A DNA stretch of 64,000 nucleotides from Benincasa hispida (lineage: Eukaryota; Streptophyta; Magnoliopsida; Cucurbitales; Cucurbitaceae): positions 20,926,931-20,990,930 of the forward strand of contig NC_052359.1 of the NCBI RefSeq assembly GCF_009727055.1. The letters run 5' to 3'. The position numbers and the translations under genes were made by a program. This document shows positions 23,868-34,400 of the stretch, piece by piece. The number at the start of each line of letters is the position of its first letter. Position 1 is the stretch's first letter. The notes under the pieces were generated by a model. That model made no database searches, was not told the origin of the DNA, and saw only the letters and a list, made by a program, of their open reading frames with translations.

Positions 23868-26800
23868 TATCTGTCAAATCCTCTACCTTTGCAATTCCTT
23901 CAAGTAATTTTTGGTTTCTTGATTCTGCTTGTTGCAATCATATGACTTCCAACATTTCACTTATATCTTCCTCAACTCCAGCTCCATTTTTTCCTCCTAT
24001 TCATACTTCTAATGGAAACAATATAACTATATCCCATATAGGTAATGTTGTCACACCGGACCTAAATCTCCCAAATACCTATCATGTTCTCAATTTAACT
24101 TTTGGCTTCTTAGCTCTCCACCTATCTCTACATCTGTTATTGATTCTACCATATATCAGTGGCATCTTCGTCTTGGTCATGCTTCTTCTGAAAAACTTTG
24201 CAAGTTAGTATCATCTGGGAACTTAACCAATATTTTAAAACTTAATTCCTTTGACTGTTTAAATTGTAAACTTGTGAAACAACTTGCCTTGTCCTTTTTT
24301 ACTTCATCATCCTCATATGATACACCTTTTGGTTTAATTCACTCTGATATTTGGGGTCCTGCTCATACTCCTACTGTTAATGGCTATCAATATTTTGTCC
24401 TTTTTATTGATGATTGTTCTTACTTTACCTGGATATATTTTCTTAAAAATTGTTCTGCGTTAACCCAAGTTTACATTACATTTGCTAATATGGTTCAAAG
24501 ACAATTTTCTCGAGCCATTAAGATTCTTCGCACCAACAATGCCATGAAGTACAAGGATTCGAGTTTTATCTCGTTTCTCACACAATAAGGCACCCTTGTT
24601 CAATGTCCATGCCCTCGCACATCCCAACAAAATGGCAGAGTAGAATGCAAACCTCGTCATATCTTAGACTTTGTTCGTGCCCAACTTCTCTCTACATCAT
24701 ACCCTGACAAGTTTTGGGGTGAAGCAGCTCTTACCTCTATTTATGTCATCAGTCGTATCCCCTCTTTCGTCCTTCAAAACACCCTCCCTGGTACTTCTTA
24801 TGCTCATTTGAAAATCTTTAGTTGTGCTTGTTTTGTCCTACTTCAACCTCATGAGCACACTAAACTTGAACCACGTGCTTGCTTATACTATGTTATCGGT
24901 TATGACATTGAACACAAGGATTTTCGTTGTTGGGATCCTATCTCGAAACGATTACGTATCTCTCACCATGTTACCTTTTGAGAACATACCATGTTTTCAG
25001 TTTTCATCTTTTCATGCCTCTCTAACTAGTTCCCAACCTTTCTTCACTGATCCTTCCAATGATTTATTTCCTTCATTTGAACCTTCATTAGTCCCCGAGT
25101 CTGATCACTCAACTTTTGACTCTGTTCTCCCAGATTCCACATCAGTCTCCAATCATTTGTCCCTATCTCTTGATCCTCTACACATCTCTGAGCTTAATAA
25201 TGTTGTTCCTATATCTACTATCCCGGACCCAACTTCTGTCTCTACTGCCAAATTTGAACCTGTACTTGTCATTTCAGTTCGCGGCTCCACTCAGATAAGA
25301 GAAACTCTCCTTCATCACCGAGACTATCATGTTTTTTGTGCTATCATGTCTCTAGTTGAGCCTTCATCTTATTATGAAGCCAGTACTAACCATTTTTTGC
25401 AGCAAGCAATGCATGAAGAACTTTAGGCATTAGAAAAGACTCACAATTGGGATTATGTAGATTTATCTCCTGGTAAACGACCTATTGGTTGTAAGTGAAT
25501 TTACAAAATTAAAACTCACTCTAATAGGTCAATGGAATGTGTAAAGCTTGCCTTGTTGCAAAAGGCTATTCTAAAAAATATGGCATTGATTACGAAGAGA
25601 CATTTTCTCTAATTGCCCGAATGAGAGACATTTGCTCTAATCATCCGAATGACTCCTGTTCGTAGTCTCTTAGCTATTTCAACTGCCAAACAGTGGCCCT
25701 TCTCCAAATGGATATCAAAAATGCATTTCACAATGACACACTATCTGAGGAAGTCTATATGAAACCATCACCTGGTTCCTCTCCTCCTCCCTAGAAAGTA
25801 TGTCTTTTCCGCTGAGCTTTATATGGTCTGAAAGAAGCTCCAAGAGCCTAGTTTTCCACATTCATTTCTACTGTCACTCAACTCGTATTTACCTCAAGTT
25901 CCCATGATACAACTCTTTTCACGCGTTGGACTCCAAAGGGTATTATTCTTTTCCTTCTTTATGTTGATGATATGATAATTACAGGTGATGATCCATAAGC
26001 TATATTCGACTTGCAAAGCTACTTGGGGCAACATTTTGAAATGAAAGATTTGGGACCCCTCTGTTATTTTCTTGGGCTTGAAGTCTCATCTTGTTCTAAT
26101 GGATACTATTTATCTCAAGCAAAATATAATTCTGATCTCTTAACTCGATTTGGTATTATTGACTCTGTCACGGCATCCACACCTCTAGATCCCAATGTTT
26201 GCTTGACCCCATTTGATAAGGTTCTTCATATGGGGTTCTTCTTAAAGATGTCACTCTCTATCAGCAACTAGTATGCAGTCTTATTTACCTCACTGTGACG
26301 GGCTAAAATATTGCATATGTTGTTTATATTGTTAGTTAGTTCATGGCTGCTCCTCGGTCTATCTATTTTACTGTTATTCTTCACATTTTACGTTACATCA
26401 AATGCCCTCTTGGCCATAGACTTCAGTTTTCCTCTCAGTCGTCCTTAGTGTTATCTGGCCGCTCTGATACTGATTGGGCTGGTGATCCCATAGATCGTCA
26501 GTCTAGCACAGGTTATTGCTTCTACTTAGGTGGTTCTCTCATCTCTTAGTGAAGTAAGAAACAAATTGTTGTCTCTCGCTCCAATACAGAATCCGAATAT
26601 CAAGCTCTTACTGATGCTACTTCAAAGTTACTATGGCTTCGATGGCTGCTAGTTGATATAGGTGTTCTCCAAGAGTCTGCTACTATACTTCATTAAGACA
26701 ATTGCAGTGCTATTCAAATTGCTCACAATAATGTATTCCATGAACGAACCAAACACATTGAAAATGATTGTCACTTTGTTCGTCATCATTTTGTGAACAA

Positions 26801-26940
26801 TACTCTCCTTCTACGATCAATCTTCACTATAGAGCAACCCGTTGATATCTTTACCAAAGCACTATCACTTGGACATTTCACTCAGTTATTTCACAAACTG
26901 AAGTTGGTCTCTAATTTACCACCATAAGTTAGAAGGAGTG
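23868..26940 (+). pseudogene. copia element F, protease-integrase-RT-RNase H (right piece)
   Basis: The plus-strand polyprotein is readable in pieces. The protease motif FLDSACCNHMTSN is at 23908-23950. GAG-pre-integrase WHLRLGHASSEKL is near 24160. The integrase core (HSDIWGP, FIDDCSYFTWIYF) is at 24330-24440, with the QQNGRVE block near 24620. RT is around 25430-26271 (FLLYVDDMIITGDD at about 25950-25990, MKDLGPLCYFLGLEV). RNase H (SDTDWAGDPIDRQSSTGYC) is at 26460-26520, ending near LFHKLKLVSNLPP at 26920. Many stops and frameshifts are present. Unlike G, D and E it is a different copia lineage with a short LTR. Confidence 0.88.
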
Positions 26941-27088
26941 TGTTACCATATATATTTGGTATAAATTGGTCAATTAGAATCTTTAATTATTCTTTCCTTA
27001 TTTATAATTTTCCTTACTTGTATTCTCTATTGTATATATACCTGTGTACTCCTCTTTGTAAATGACAATATATTCAAAAAAATACTCA
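26941..27088 (+). mobile_element. 3' LTR of copia element F
   Basis: A purine-rich tract (AGAAGGAGTG, 26931-26940) precedes TGTTACCATATATATTTGG. The LTR holds a TATA-like TATATATA at 27033-27040 and appears to end near ATACTCA at 27088, though the exact end is uncertain because the 5' LTR is not in the window. Length is about 150 bases. It ends about 800 bases before the start codon of the next gene. Confidence 0.65.
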
Positions 27089-27884
27089 AGTTTGCAGTGT
27101 TAAAAACCCTATGTTCGAAAATTCTTTTTAACTTTATTTTCTTTCCTATTGCCATCTAAACACACATTCGAATCTCTTTTCAAACATCTCGAATTTCAAA
27201 TTTGAGGGTTTATAATCTTTCTTGAATCCAACTTTAGGTAAACTTGTAATTTACAGGATAAATTTCCGTCTGAACTCTCATATTCCGCCTCCCGCTTCCT
27301 TGCAGCTTCGATTCTGTTTCTGCCCTTTGAACATCGCCATTGAATGGCTTACCAGAGCTTCATGGCGCATCGGTAGGTCATATATCTCTCTCTCTTCATT
27401 TTTCCTGATTAGGCTTTTGTTTATTGCGGTATCGTTATGGGTTGCGATCTTATTCATGCTTTGTTTATCTGCTGAATTGGATTATATGTACTGCGTTGCA
27501 CCACCTCACTGTAAGGTAGCTGCTGAAATTTCGTAGAAAATTAGCCCATTAGTTCAAAATTTTTGTCTGTTGCTCAAGTTCTTCTCTTCTTGCTGATTGA
27601 AACGCTCCTTTTCTAGCTTTTCCCTTTCCATTATTTCTTGATCTCTGCAATATGTTTCCAATTCGAGCTAATTCATTGTCCTCCTTCATTTTCGAGTTTC
27701 AGTTTATCTTTTATCCATTATAATTATTTACGATTGAGTCTAGGTTGAATTTACGAACTCTTATCTGTGTCTACTCTTATCGAATTTAGTTATTCTCACC
27801 CTACTCGATTCCAATTGTCAGCCATTTCTATTTCCCAATGATGACAATTATTTCTTAAGCCTTTCATTCCCAATAATCTTATTT
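27089..27884 (+). other. probable promoter and 5' UTR of the PORR gene
   Basis: This is about 800 bases of moderately AT-rich sequence with CT-rich patches. A plausible 5' UTR splice donor, GCATCG|GTAGGTC, occurs at about 27366-27378. Pyrimidine-rich sequence follows, as in plant 5' UTR introns. A 104-codon frame at 27222-27536 has no recognisable domain and I do not call it a gene. Exon limits cannot be fixed from sequence alone. Confidence 0.4.
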
Positions 27885-29036
27885 ATGTTTCTCCAAATTA
27901 CTAGAATCCCTCATCGTTTCAGCCAGACTCGTGCTTTTGTTGATGCAAAGGTCAAATGGGTTAGAGATCCGTACCTTGATTTTGCAGTTCAAAGAGAGAA
28001 AAATCTCAGACAAGTAATTTCGCTTAAGAATATAATCGTTTCGAGTCCTTTAAAATTTCTGCCACTTTCCAATGTTTCTTTGCTGAAACAGAACCTCAAA
28101 ATCCCCACGACCACCATCTCCAAGTTCTTCGAGTTATACCCCTCTGTTTTCATCCAATTCCAGCCTAGTGTTGGCTTCCATCCTCATGTCAAGCTCACCT
28201 CACAAGCTTTACTTCTCCACAAGGAAGAATCAACTATTCATATTTCTCAACCACATAGGGACGATGTTGTGAAGAGGTTGGCAAAACTATTGATGCTCAC
28301 AGGAGCTGGGAAATTGCCCCTATATATCATTGAGAGGCTGCAATGGGATTTGGGTCTACCCTACAGGTTCATTCCAACTCTTCTTGCTGATTATCCTGAA
28401 TATTTTCAGGTTTGTAGTGTGAGAGATTATTTAACAGGTGAACAGACTCTTGCATTAGAGTTACTTTCTTGGAGGAAAGACCTTTCAGTCTCTGAACTGA
28501 AGAGAAGGGAATGTCTGGAAGGTAATCTTGGGAGTAGGAATAGAAGTCATATTGCCTTTCGAATGAGTTTCCCAAGAGGTTTCGATTTGCAGAAGAAGGT
28601 GATGAATTGGGTGGAGGAGTGGCAGCGCCTGCCCTACATTTCACCCTATGAAAATGCATTCCATTTAGCACCAAATAGTGACCAAGCTGAAAAATGGGCT
28701 GTGGCAGTTCTCCATGAGTTGCTTTACCTTATGATCTCAAAGAAAACCGAAAAAGAGAACATCTTCTGCTTGGGAGAGTATTTGGGATTCGGTTCTAGGT
28801 TCAAGAAAGCCTTAGTTCATCACCCAGGTATATTTTATGTGTCAAACAAGATTAGAACACAAACTGTCGTTCTTCGAGAGGCCTATAAGAAGGACTTTTT
28901 AATAGAAAAGCACCCTTTGATGGGCACGAGGCATCAGTACCTTCACCTTATGAACAAAGTTGTAAGGAGACCTAGACCAGGCATCATATTAGCCTCTTCT
29001 AGAGCTAAAAGACGAAAGACTCTCTTTGCCAATTAA
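27885..29036 (+). CDS. WTF9: PORR-domain organellar RNA-binding protein, WTF9-like
   Basis: This is a 383-residue intronless ORF of the plant organelle RNA recognition (PORR, DUF860) family. Residues 1-16 are basic and Ser/Thr-containing (RIPHRFSQTR), as in mitochondrial presequences. The PORR domain starts at VKWVRDPYLDFAVQREKNLRQV (about 24-45) and continues to about 350, including LLMLTGAGKLPLY, YISPYENAFHL, EKWAVAVLHELL and KKALVHHPGIFYVS. A basic tail, SSRAKRRKTLFAN, ends it. Length and layout fit WHAT'S THIS FACTOR 9, which in Arabidopsis is needed for splicing of mitochondrial rpl2 and ccmFC group II introns; that role is transferred from the family. The start at 27885 is the first ATG and gives a good presequence. 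The frame is intact despite transposons on both sides. Another PORR paralogue is the main alternative. Confidence 0.9.
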   Translation: MFLQITRIPHRFSQTRAFVDAKVKWVRDPYLDFAVQREKNLRQVISLKNIIVSSPLKFLPLSNVSLLKQNLKIPTTTISKFFELYPSVFIQFQPSVGFHPHVKLTSQALLLHKEESTIHISQPHRDDVVKRLAKLLMLTGAGKLPLYIIERLQWDLGLPYRFIPTLLADYPEYFQVCSVRDYLTGEQTLALELLSWRKDLSVSELKRRECLEGNLGSRNRSHIAFRMSFPRGFDLQKKVMNWVEEWQRLPYISPYENAFHLAPNSDQAEKWAVAVLHELLYLMISKKTEKENIFCLGEYLGFGSRFKKALVHHPGIFYVSNKIRTQTVVLREAYKKDFLIEKHPLMGTRHQYLHLMNKVVRRPRPGIILASSRAKRRKTLFAN

Positions 29037-29480
29037 GAAGTTTAACTGAATGAACTCCATTGCGCATTTTCAGTTGTCGGTTGAGGAAGACAATGCTCTT
29101 TCAAAACAGTGCATTTCATTAGTGAGAACAATTCCATTGAACCCTACATGATCAGACATGGTATGGCTGCTGTTGAAGTGTTTTTTCTTTAAGGCTTGGT
29201 GACATCTGTATAGAGCATCAGAGACATTTTCTTAGCCAAAATGAGTTGAGCTTAGCAGTAATTGACGTACACTCTCTTTTGAGATAACAACTTCGATCCT
29301 TCATTTCGGCAATTGTTGATACTTTAAAAGTTCTTGCAAAGAGACTTGTTGAAGGTGATTAAAAAGATGTAACTCCAGATACATAATGTACGCAATTAAG
29401 GGTAGGTTTAGGAAGGTTTAAGTTAGTCATTTAGGAAGAATGGTGGAAGCAACAGAAATACTTACATGTCTAAAGTTTTG
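29037..29480 (+). other. 3' flank / probable 3' UTR of the PORR gene
   Basis: The region is non-repetitive. No clear polyadenylation signal can be singled out. I see no gene. Confidence 0.4.
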
Positions 29481-29796
29481 ACTAAATATAATATAATTTT
29501 GCGTCAGTTTTGAGTTCTTTTCCAGCCTCTTCGAGATATTTTAAGCGTTTTGATTTTATCTTTAATATCTTGCACTTTTCCCGATTTATGTCATTGTTAC
29601 TGGATGTTAAAATTCCTTGAGTAACAAAATACATTTCGGATGATGTCATGTTCATCCATAAAATCGAAAATCTATCCATTTACATAAACTTGATTCTAGC
29701 GAAGATTTAATTAATAAAAATCTATCCATTTACATAAATTGAGAATCTATCCATTTATAAAAGGTCACCAAACCCATTTGGTAATCATTTAGGTCT

Positions 29797-30086
29797 CGCT
29801 TGATAACCATTTTGTTTTATTGTTTTTGTTTTTGAAAATTAAGTCTTTCATCCACATTTCTTATAATAATTTGCATTTTTTTAAGTACAATGGTTGAATT
29901 TTTAGCCAAATTCTAAAACAAGAATAACTTTTTGAAAACTATTTTTTTTAATTCTCAAAATTTGACTTGATTTTTTAAATCATGAGTGAAAAAGTAGATA
30001 ACAAATGAAAAAATTTGGTGGTAGAATAGTGTCCATAGGCTTAATTTTTAAAAACAAAAACAAAAAATAAAATGATTATGAAACGG
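29797..30086. mobile_element. MITE-like repeat, copy 1
   Basis: The ends are imperfect inverted repeats: CGCTTGATAACCATTTTG at the left, and AAAATGATTATGAAACGG at the right, whose complement is CCGTTTCATAATCATTTT. The interior also has inverted text (GTTTTTGAAAATTAAG left, CTTAATTTTTAAAAAC right), so the whole unit can fold on itself. No ORF is present. The type is familiar from cucurbit genes, but I cannot name a family. Confidence 0.65.
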
Positions 30087-30355
30087 GGGTTTAACTTTTA
30101 TTTTTTTTAAAAAAAAAATTAAGTTTATAAACATCTTTCCTACCTCCTCTAAGTTTCATGCTTTGTTGTCTACTTTTTATCATGTTTTAAAAAAGTAAGC
30201 TAAAATTTGAAAAAGTAAAAAACTGTATTTAAAAATATGTTCTTATTTGTGGATTTTGACTAAGAATTTCAATCTCACTTAAGAAATATGCAAACAATGG
30301 TAAGAAAAAAATAGACTAACTTTACAAAAACAAGAAATCAAATGGTTACCAAACC
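30087..30355. mobile_element. MITE-like repeat, copy 2 (left end lost)
   Basis: It contains the same internal segments as its neighbours (TATAAACATCTTTCCTACC, TTTGTTGTCTACTTTTTA, GCTAAAATTTGAAAA) and ends AAATCAAATGGTTACCAAACC. It directly adjoins copies 1 and 3. Confidence 0.6.
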
Positions 30356-30600
30356 AACTTTAATTTTTAATTTTTTGTTTTTGAAATTCAAAGCTATAAA
30401 CATTACTTTCATTTATTGGTTTCTATACTTTGTTGCCTACATTTTAGAAAAAGAGAAATGATTTCAAGATCAAAGCTAAAATTTGAAAATTGAAAAAATT
30501 TGTTTTTAAAAACTTATTTTTGTTTTTAGAAATGAATTAAGATGAGTAAACAATGTGAGAAAATAGCATAATTTTTAAAAATCAAATGGTTACCAAAATC
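30356..30600. mobile_element. MITE-like repeat, copy 3 (left end lost)
   Basis: The segments follow the order of copy 2: TATAAACATTACTTTCATT, CTTTGTTGCCTACATTTTAG, GCTAAAATTTGAAAA, ending AAATCAAATGGTTACCAAAA. Together the three copies span about 800 bases between the PORR gene and the CCDC47 homologue. Confidence 0.6.
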
Positions 30601-31222
30601 TTAAAGGACAAAATGATAATCTTGTGTTTTCTAAAATGATAACCTTATGTATTCTAGAATATATTAGTTTAATTTTTTTAATATTTAATTTTGAAAATAC
30701 TGTCATTTTGAAAAAAAATGAAACGTTTGACAATCACGCAAAAATACTTTTTTCTGTTTATATTCCAAACAGGCCCCTACTCATCACCTTAGACCTTTTA
30801 CGTTGGTCGATCAAAATCTGTGTCAATAACTTGTTGAAGAAAACAAACCATATGATCGTCTCAAAAGAGGTCTATAATTCACCAATGGAGTAAACTCCAA
30901 CATTACATTTCAGTAAAAATCATATTCAGCCAGATCTCAATGACTAAAAGGCCCATAGGTAGAAATCTAAAATAAAGAAAATAAAAAGACTTAAATTAGC
31001 GAAAACGAAAGCTAGTTTCTATAGTACTGTTATTATGGGATGACGAGCTAGTGTAAAGCAATCTAAAAGTAGGTCCACTACCCTGATGATCAAAAATTGC
31101 AATGAAATCAGGAACCCCTGCTAAGATCTGAAACGGCATTAGGATTTTGGTACCCAGATGAAGACGCAAGTTTGCTTGGCGACTCATGGTTGATTGATTA
31201 TGCATCGGAAAAAATCGAGTTA
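30601..31222 (-). other. spacer and probable 3' UTR of the CCDC47 homologue
   Basis: AT-rich to about 30960, then ordinary unique sequence up to the stop codon. An 89-codon frame at 30624-30893 has no recognisable feature. No gene is called. Confidence 0.4.
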
Positions 31223-31453
31223 TTAACGAGTGCGGCTCATCTTTATCTTTGGCATTGCTTTCTTCATCTGCTTGGCACGGTCTTTCGCCTCTTTCCGGCG
31301 AAGAGCTTCAGCACTTAATTTGGCTTCAGCCTCTTCCATCAGTTTCTTCTTCTCTGCCTTCCTCTTTTGCAGGGCTTCTTGCCTAGCATTTTGAAGCTCT
31401 CTGTATGCCTCTTGAGCAGCCTTTGACCTGGCAGTTTCGGTTTTCAACCGGGC
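31223..31453 (-). CDS. CCDC47: CCDC47 homologue, coding exon 3
   Basis: 76 codons plus stop, from [11 protein letters not shown] to KMSRTR. The acceptor is GTGCAG|GCCCGG. It encodes the charged coiled-coil tail. It is separated from exon 2 by a 73-base intron containing a short TATG repeat. Confidence 0.93.
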   Translation of the reverse strand, partial: ARLKTETARSKAAQEAYRELQNARQEALQKRKAEKKKLMEEAEAKLSAEALRRKEAKDRAKQMKKAMPKIKMSRTR

Positions 31454-34400
31454 CTGCACGACCAACAATTAGAATTTAGGAATTATTTAACTAAGTAATA
31501 TATATGTATGTATGTATGAAGTTTACCTGTGAACTGAGCTTGTAGCGTCCAATGGTGTCGATGTAATAGGGCACAAGGGCTACTAGACGAGAAATATCTG
31601 CCATGTTGTTGGCATCTGGGAGGGCGAACTTGAACAACAGCATCTTCTTGTGCATGCCGGAATGCTGATCCGAGAAGTGCATCGAGATGAAATACTTCCC
31701 AAATTTCTCAAAAGATTTTTCACCAAAAACCTGCAGAAATCAACTAAAATTCAAATTCCACGTGCCAGGGGGTAAGGAATGAAGATATTTAACAGAAGTT
31801 TCGGTTCTATCATGTTAATTGAGCAATCCAGGCATTCAATAAGAAAATGCAGACAGAAAGTTGCATAGCAGCCAACAAAGAATTGAATGCATAGCTGAAA
31901 TTGCACGTCAGATCAGAAACACCCTTTTCTTTATATTTGGCCTACCCCCATAAAGTTCTTGGTTCAACTTCAACACATCACGCTTTGCTGGGAAAAGAGT
32001 CGAAAGACAAAATACAACAAATGAAATAGAACGTTGAAATTTTATTTTTCCTTCTTTTGAATAACCATACTTTCATCGACCAAAAAAATAAAAGAATACA
32101 TGGCATACAATTCTTTTTTTTTTAAAAATAAAAGAAAAGCCACCTAAAAAGAAAGGACTACCTAAAAGATAGGCCTCTAATCAACCAAAATAAAACCAAG
32201 AGAATAATTACATAAAAGATTTGTAACCGAAGTCCACAAAAAAAACATGCAATCTGATGAGGGTCAAAACATCAAAAAAATTAAGCTCATTTCCTCGAAA
32301 GAAAATAGCACACCCCTGCTTGTTACAGAAACTTCCCTCTCTTCCTAAAGGGAGGGTGGAATTTCTCGATCTTCTCTATGCAACATCAATGTCTAGCCAA
32401 CACACCAAACTCATCAAGGAAGTTCATACCGCAGAGACAAAGTCACAACTGCAAAAGATATGATTGAGGTCCTCTGCTACCATTTTGCAAAAGAATACAA
32501 CACCATGACCCTATCAAATTAGGCATCTTCCTAACCACCTTGTCCATGACATTCACCCTACCATAGAGAACCTGCCAAACGAAAAATTCCACCTTGGAAA
32601 TTTTCATTTTTCACATCGGGGCAAAAACTGACTCTCCCGGGGAGAAGGGTTGACCAGACAGGAAAAAGTAATGAATAAATGTAATGAATAATGAATAAGT
32701 AATGACAGGAAAAATTGGTGAACTAAAAATAAATGTAGGGGAGTTGGAATAAAAATTAGTTAGTGAGCAGTTAGTTACTTGCTAGTTAGCTGTTATTCAA
32801 CCTTACTTGTAATCAATTTTCCTATAAATAAAACCTCTCTCTCCCTCATTTGAAAGAGAATTAATATTGATCCAAAATTAAAGTTTTGGTTTACACCAAA
32901 AGTGGTATTAGAGCGACAGCAATTTCAGACAAATGGCGGGAGGAAGACTCGTGCATCCGAGAGGAGGAGATGATGCTCTGGAGCTAGTTCAAGAGGTGGA
33001 AGACACCCCCACCCTCTCTCCAAGATCCATCACGCAAGGCTTGCTGTTCGTGGAAAGCACCTTGGAGGGAATGCAAAAAACATTGAACAATCTTCAAGAA
33101 TCTGTGGCAATGATCATGAGAAGGATGAATGCAAGGTTGGCACGGGCCCAAGTTGAAGAAGAAGCTTCGGTTTTCAATCAAATTTGGGGAAGGAGAGGAA
33201 GAAGAGGCGTTGGGAGGACGAAGAAATTTCCAATTTCATCAAGGAAACTTTCAAGAAAGGGGTCCAAGAATCCATAGACCACTCCAAGAAGAACCAAGAA
33301 GATGTCCAATGGTGCAAGGAAGGCATCAAGAATTCCAAGATTGGAGTTCTTGAAGCGAGGATGATTTAGAAGAGTATTCTAATGCAAGAAGAGGCCAAGA
33401 AGGTAGAGGTAATGCTCGGGGAGATTTTTATGACTTTAAGATGAAGATAGAATTACCTTTTTACAATGGTAAGCGTGATCTAAAGGCATTTCTTGATTGG
33501 ATCAAGAACGCGAAGAACTTCTTCAATTATATGAACACTCTGGAGCACAAGAAGGCACGTTTAGTAGCTTTTAAATTGAAGGGGAATGCATCCGCACGGT
33601 GGAATCAATTGGAGAGCAATTGTCAACAGCAAGGCAAGAGATCTATTCGAATGTGGGAGAAGATGATGAAGTTGATGAAGGAGAGGTTTCTTCCTCCAAA
33701 TTATGAGCAGACCTTATACAATCAATACCAAAATTGTAGACAAGGCTCTCGATCAGTAGCTGATTTCGTGGAAAAATTCCATCGTTTGGGGGCAAGAACC
33801 AATTTGGCTGAAAATGAACAACACTTGATTGCAAGATTCATTGGAGAATTGTGTATGGACATCAAAGAGAAGGTGAAACTTCAGAAATTTAATGTATTGG
33901 CTTATGTAATTGCTTTTGCCAAGATTGTGGAGGAACTTAATGAAATGCATCCAAGAAATTTTCAAGAAAGAACCCGTGGGAGGCATCTTTAAGCAAGAAA
34001 GTAACTTCCTCATCCAAAATCACTAATCAACCATCTTCCATGTCCTCAGCCAAAGAAAAAGAGAAAGATGGATCGGAGGGAGTGACAAAGAAGTCCACAG
34101 AAACAACAACTAAGAAGAAAATCTAAAACTCATATAATCGGCCCTCTTTGGGTAAGTGCTTTCGATGTGGCCAAGCTGGTCACTTATCCAATGAATGCCC
34201 ACAAAGAAAGACGGTAGCTTACATGGAAGAAGGAGATGAAGAAACCTTGACTAAACAAAGTGAAGAAGAAGAAGAAACCGAGCTCATTGAACCGGATGAT
34301 GGAGATAGGGTATCTTGTGTTCTCCAAAGGATATTAATCACTTCCAACGAAAACTCAAACCCTCAAAGACATTGCCTCTTCAAAACACGTTGCACAATTA

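Noticed and set aside
27222..27536. 104-codon ORF upstream of the PORR gene as a separate gene
   Set aside because: No recognisable domain. It crosses a plausible 5' UTR splice donor and is better explained as leader sequence.
31496..31520. TATG repeat as a functional site
   Set aside because: Short microsatellite within the 73-base intron 2, just inside the donor. No more can be said.
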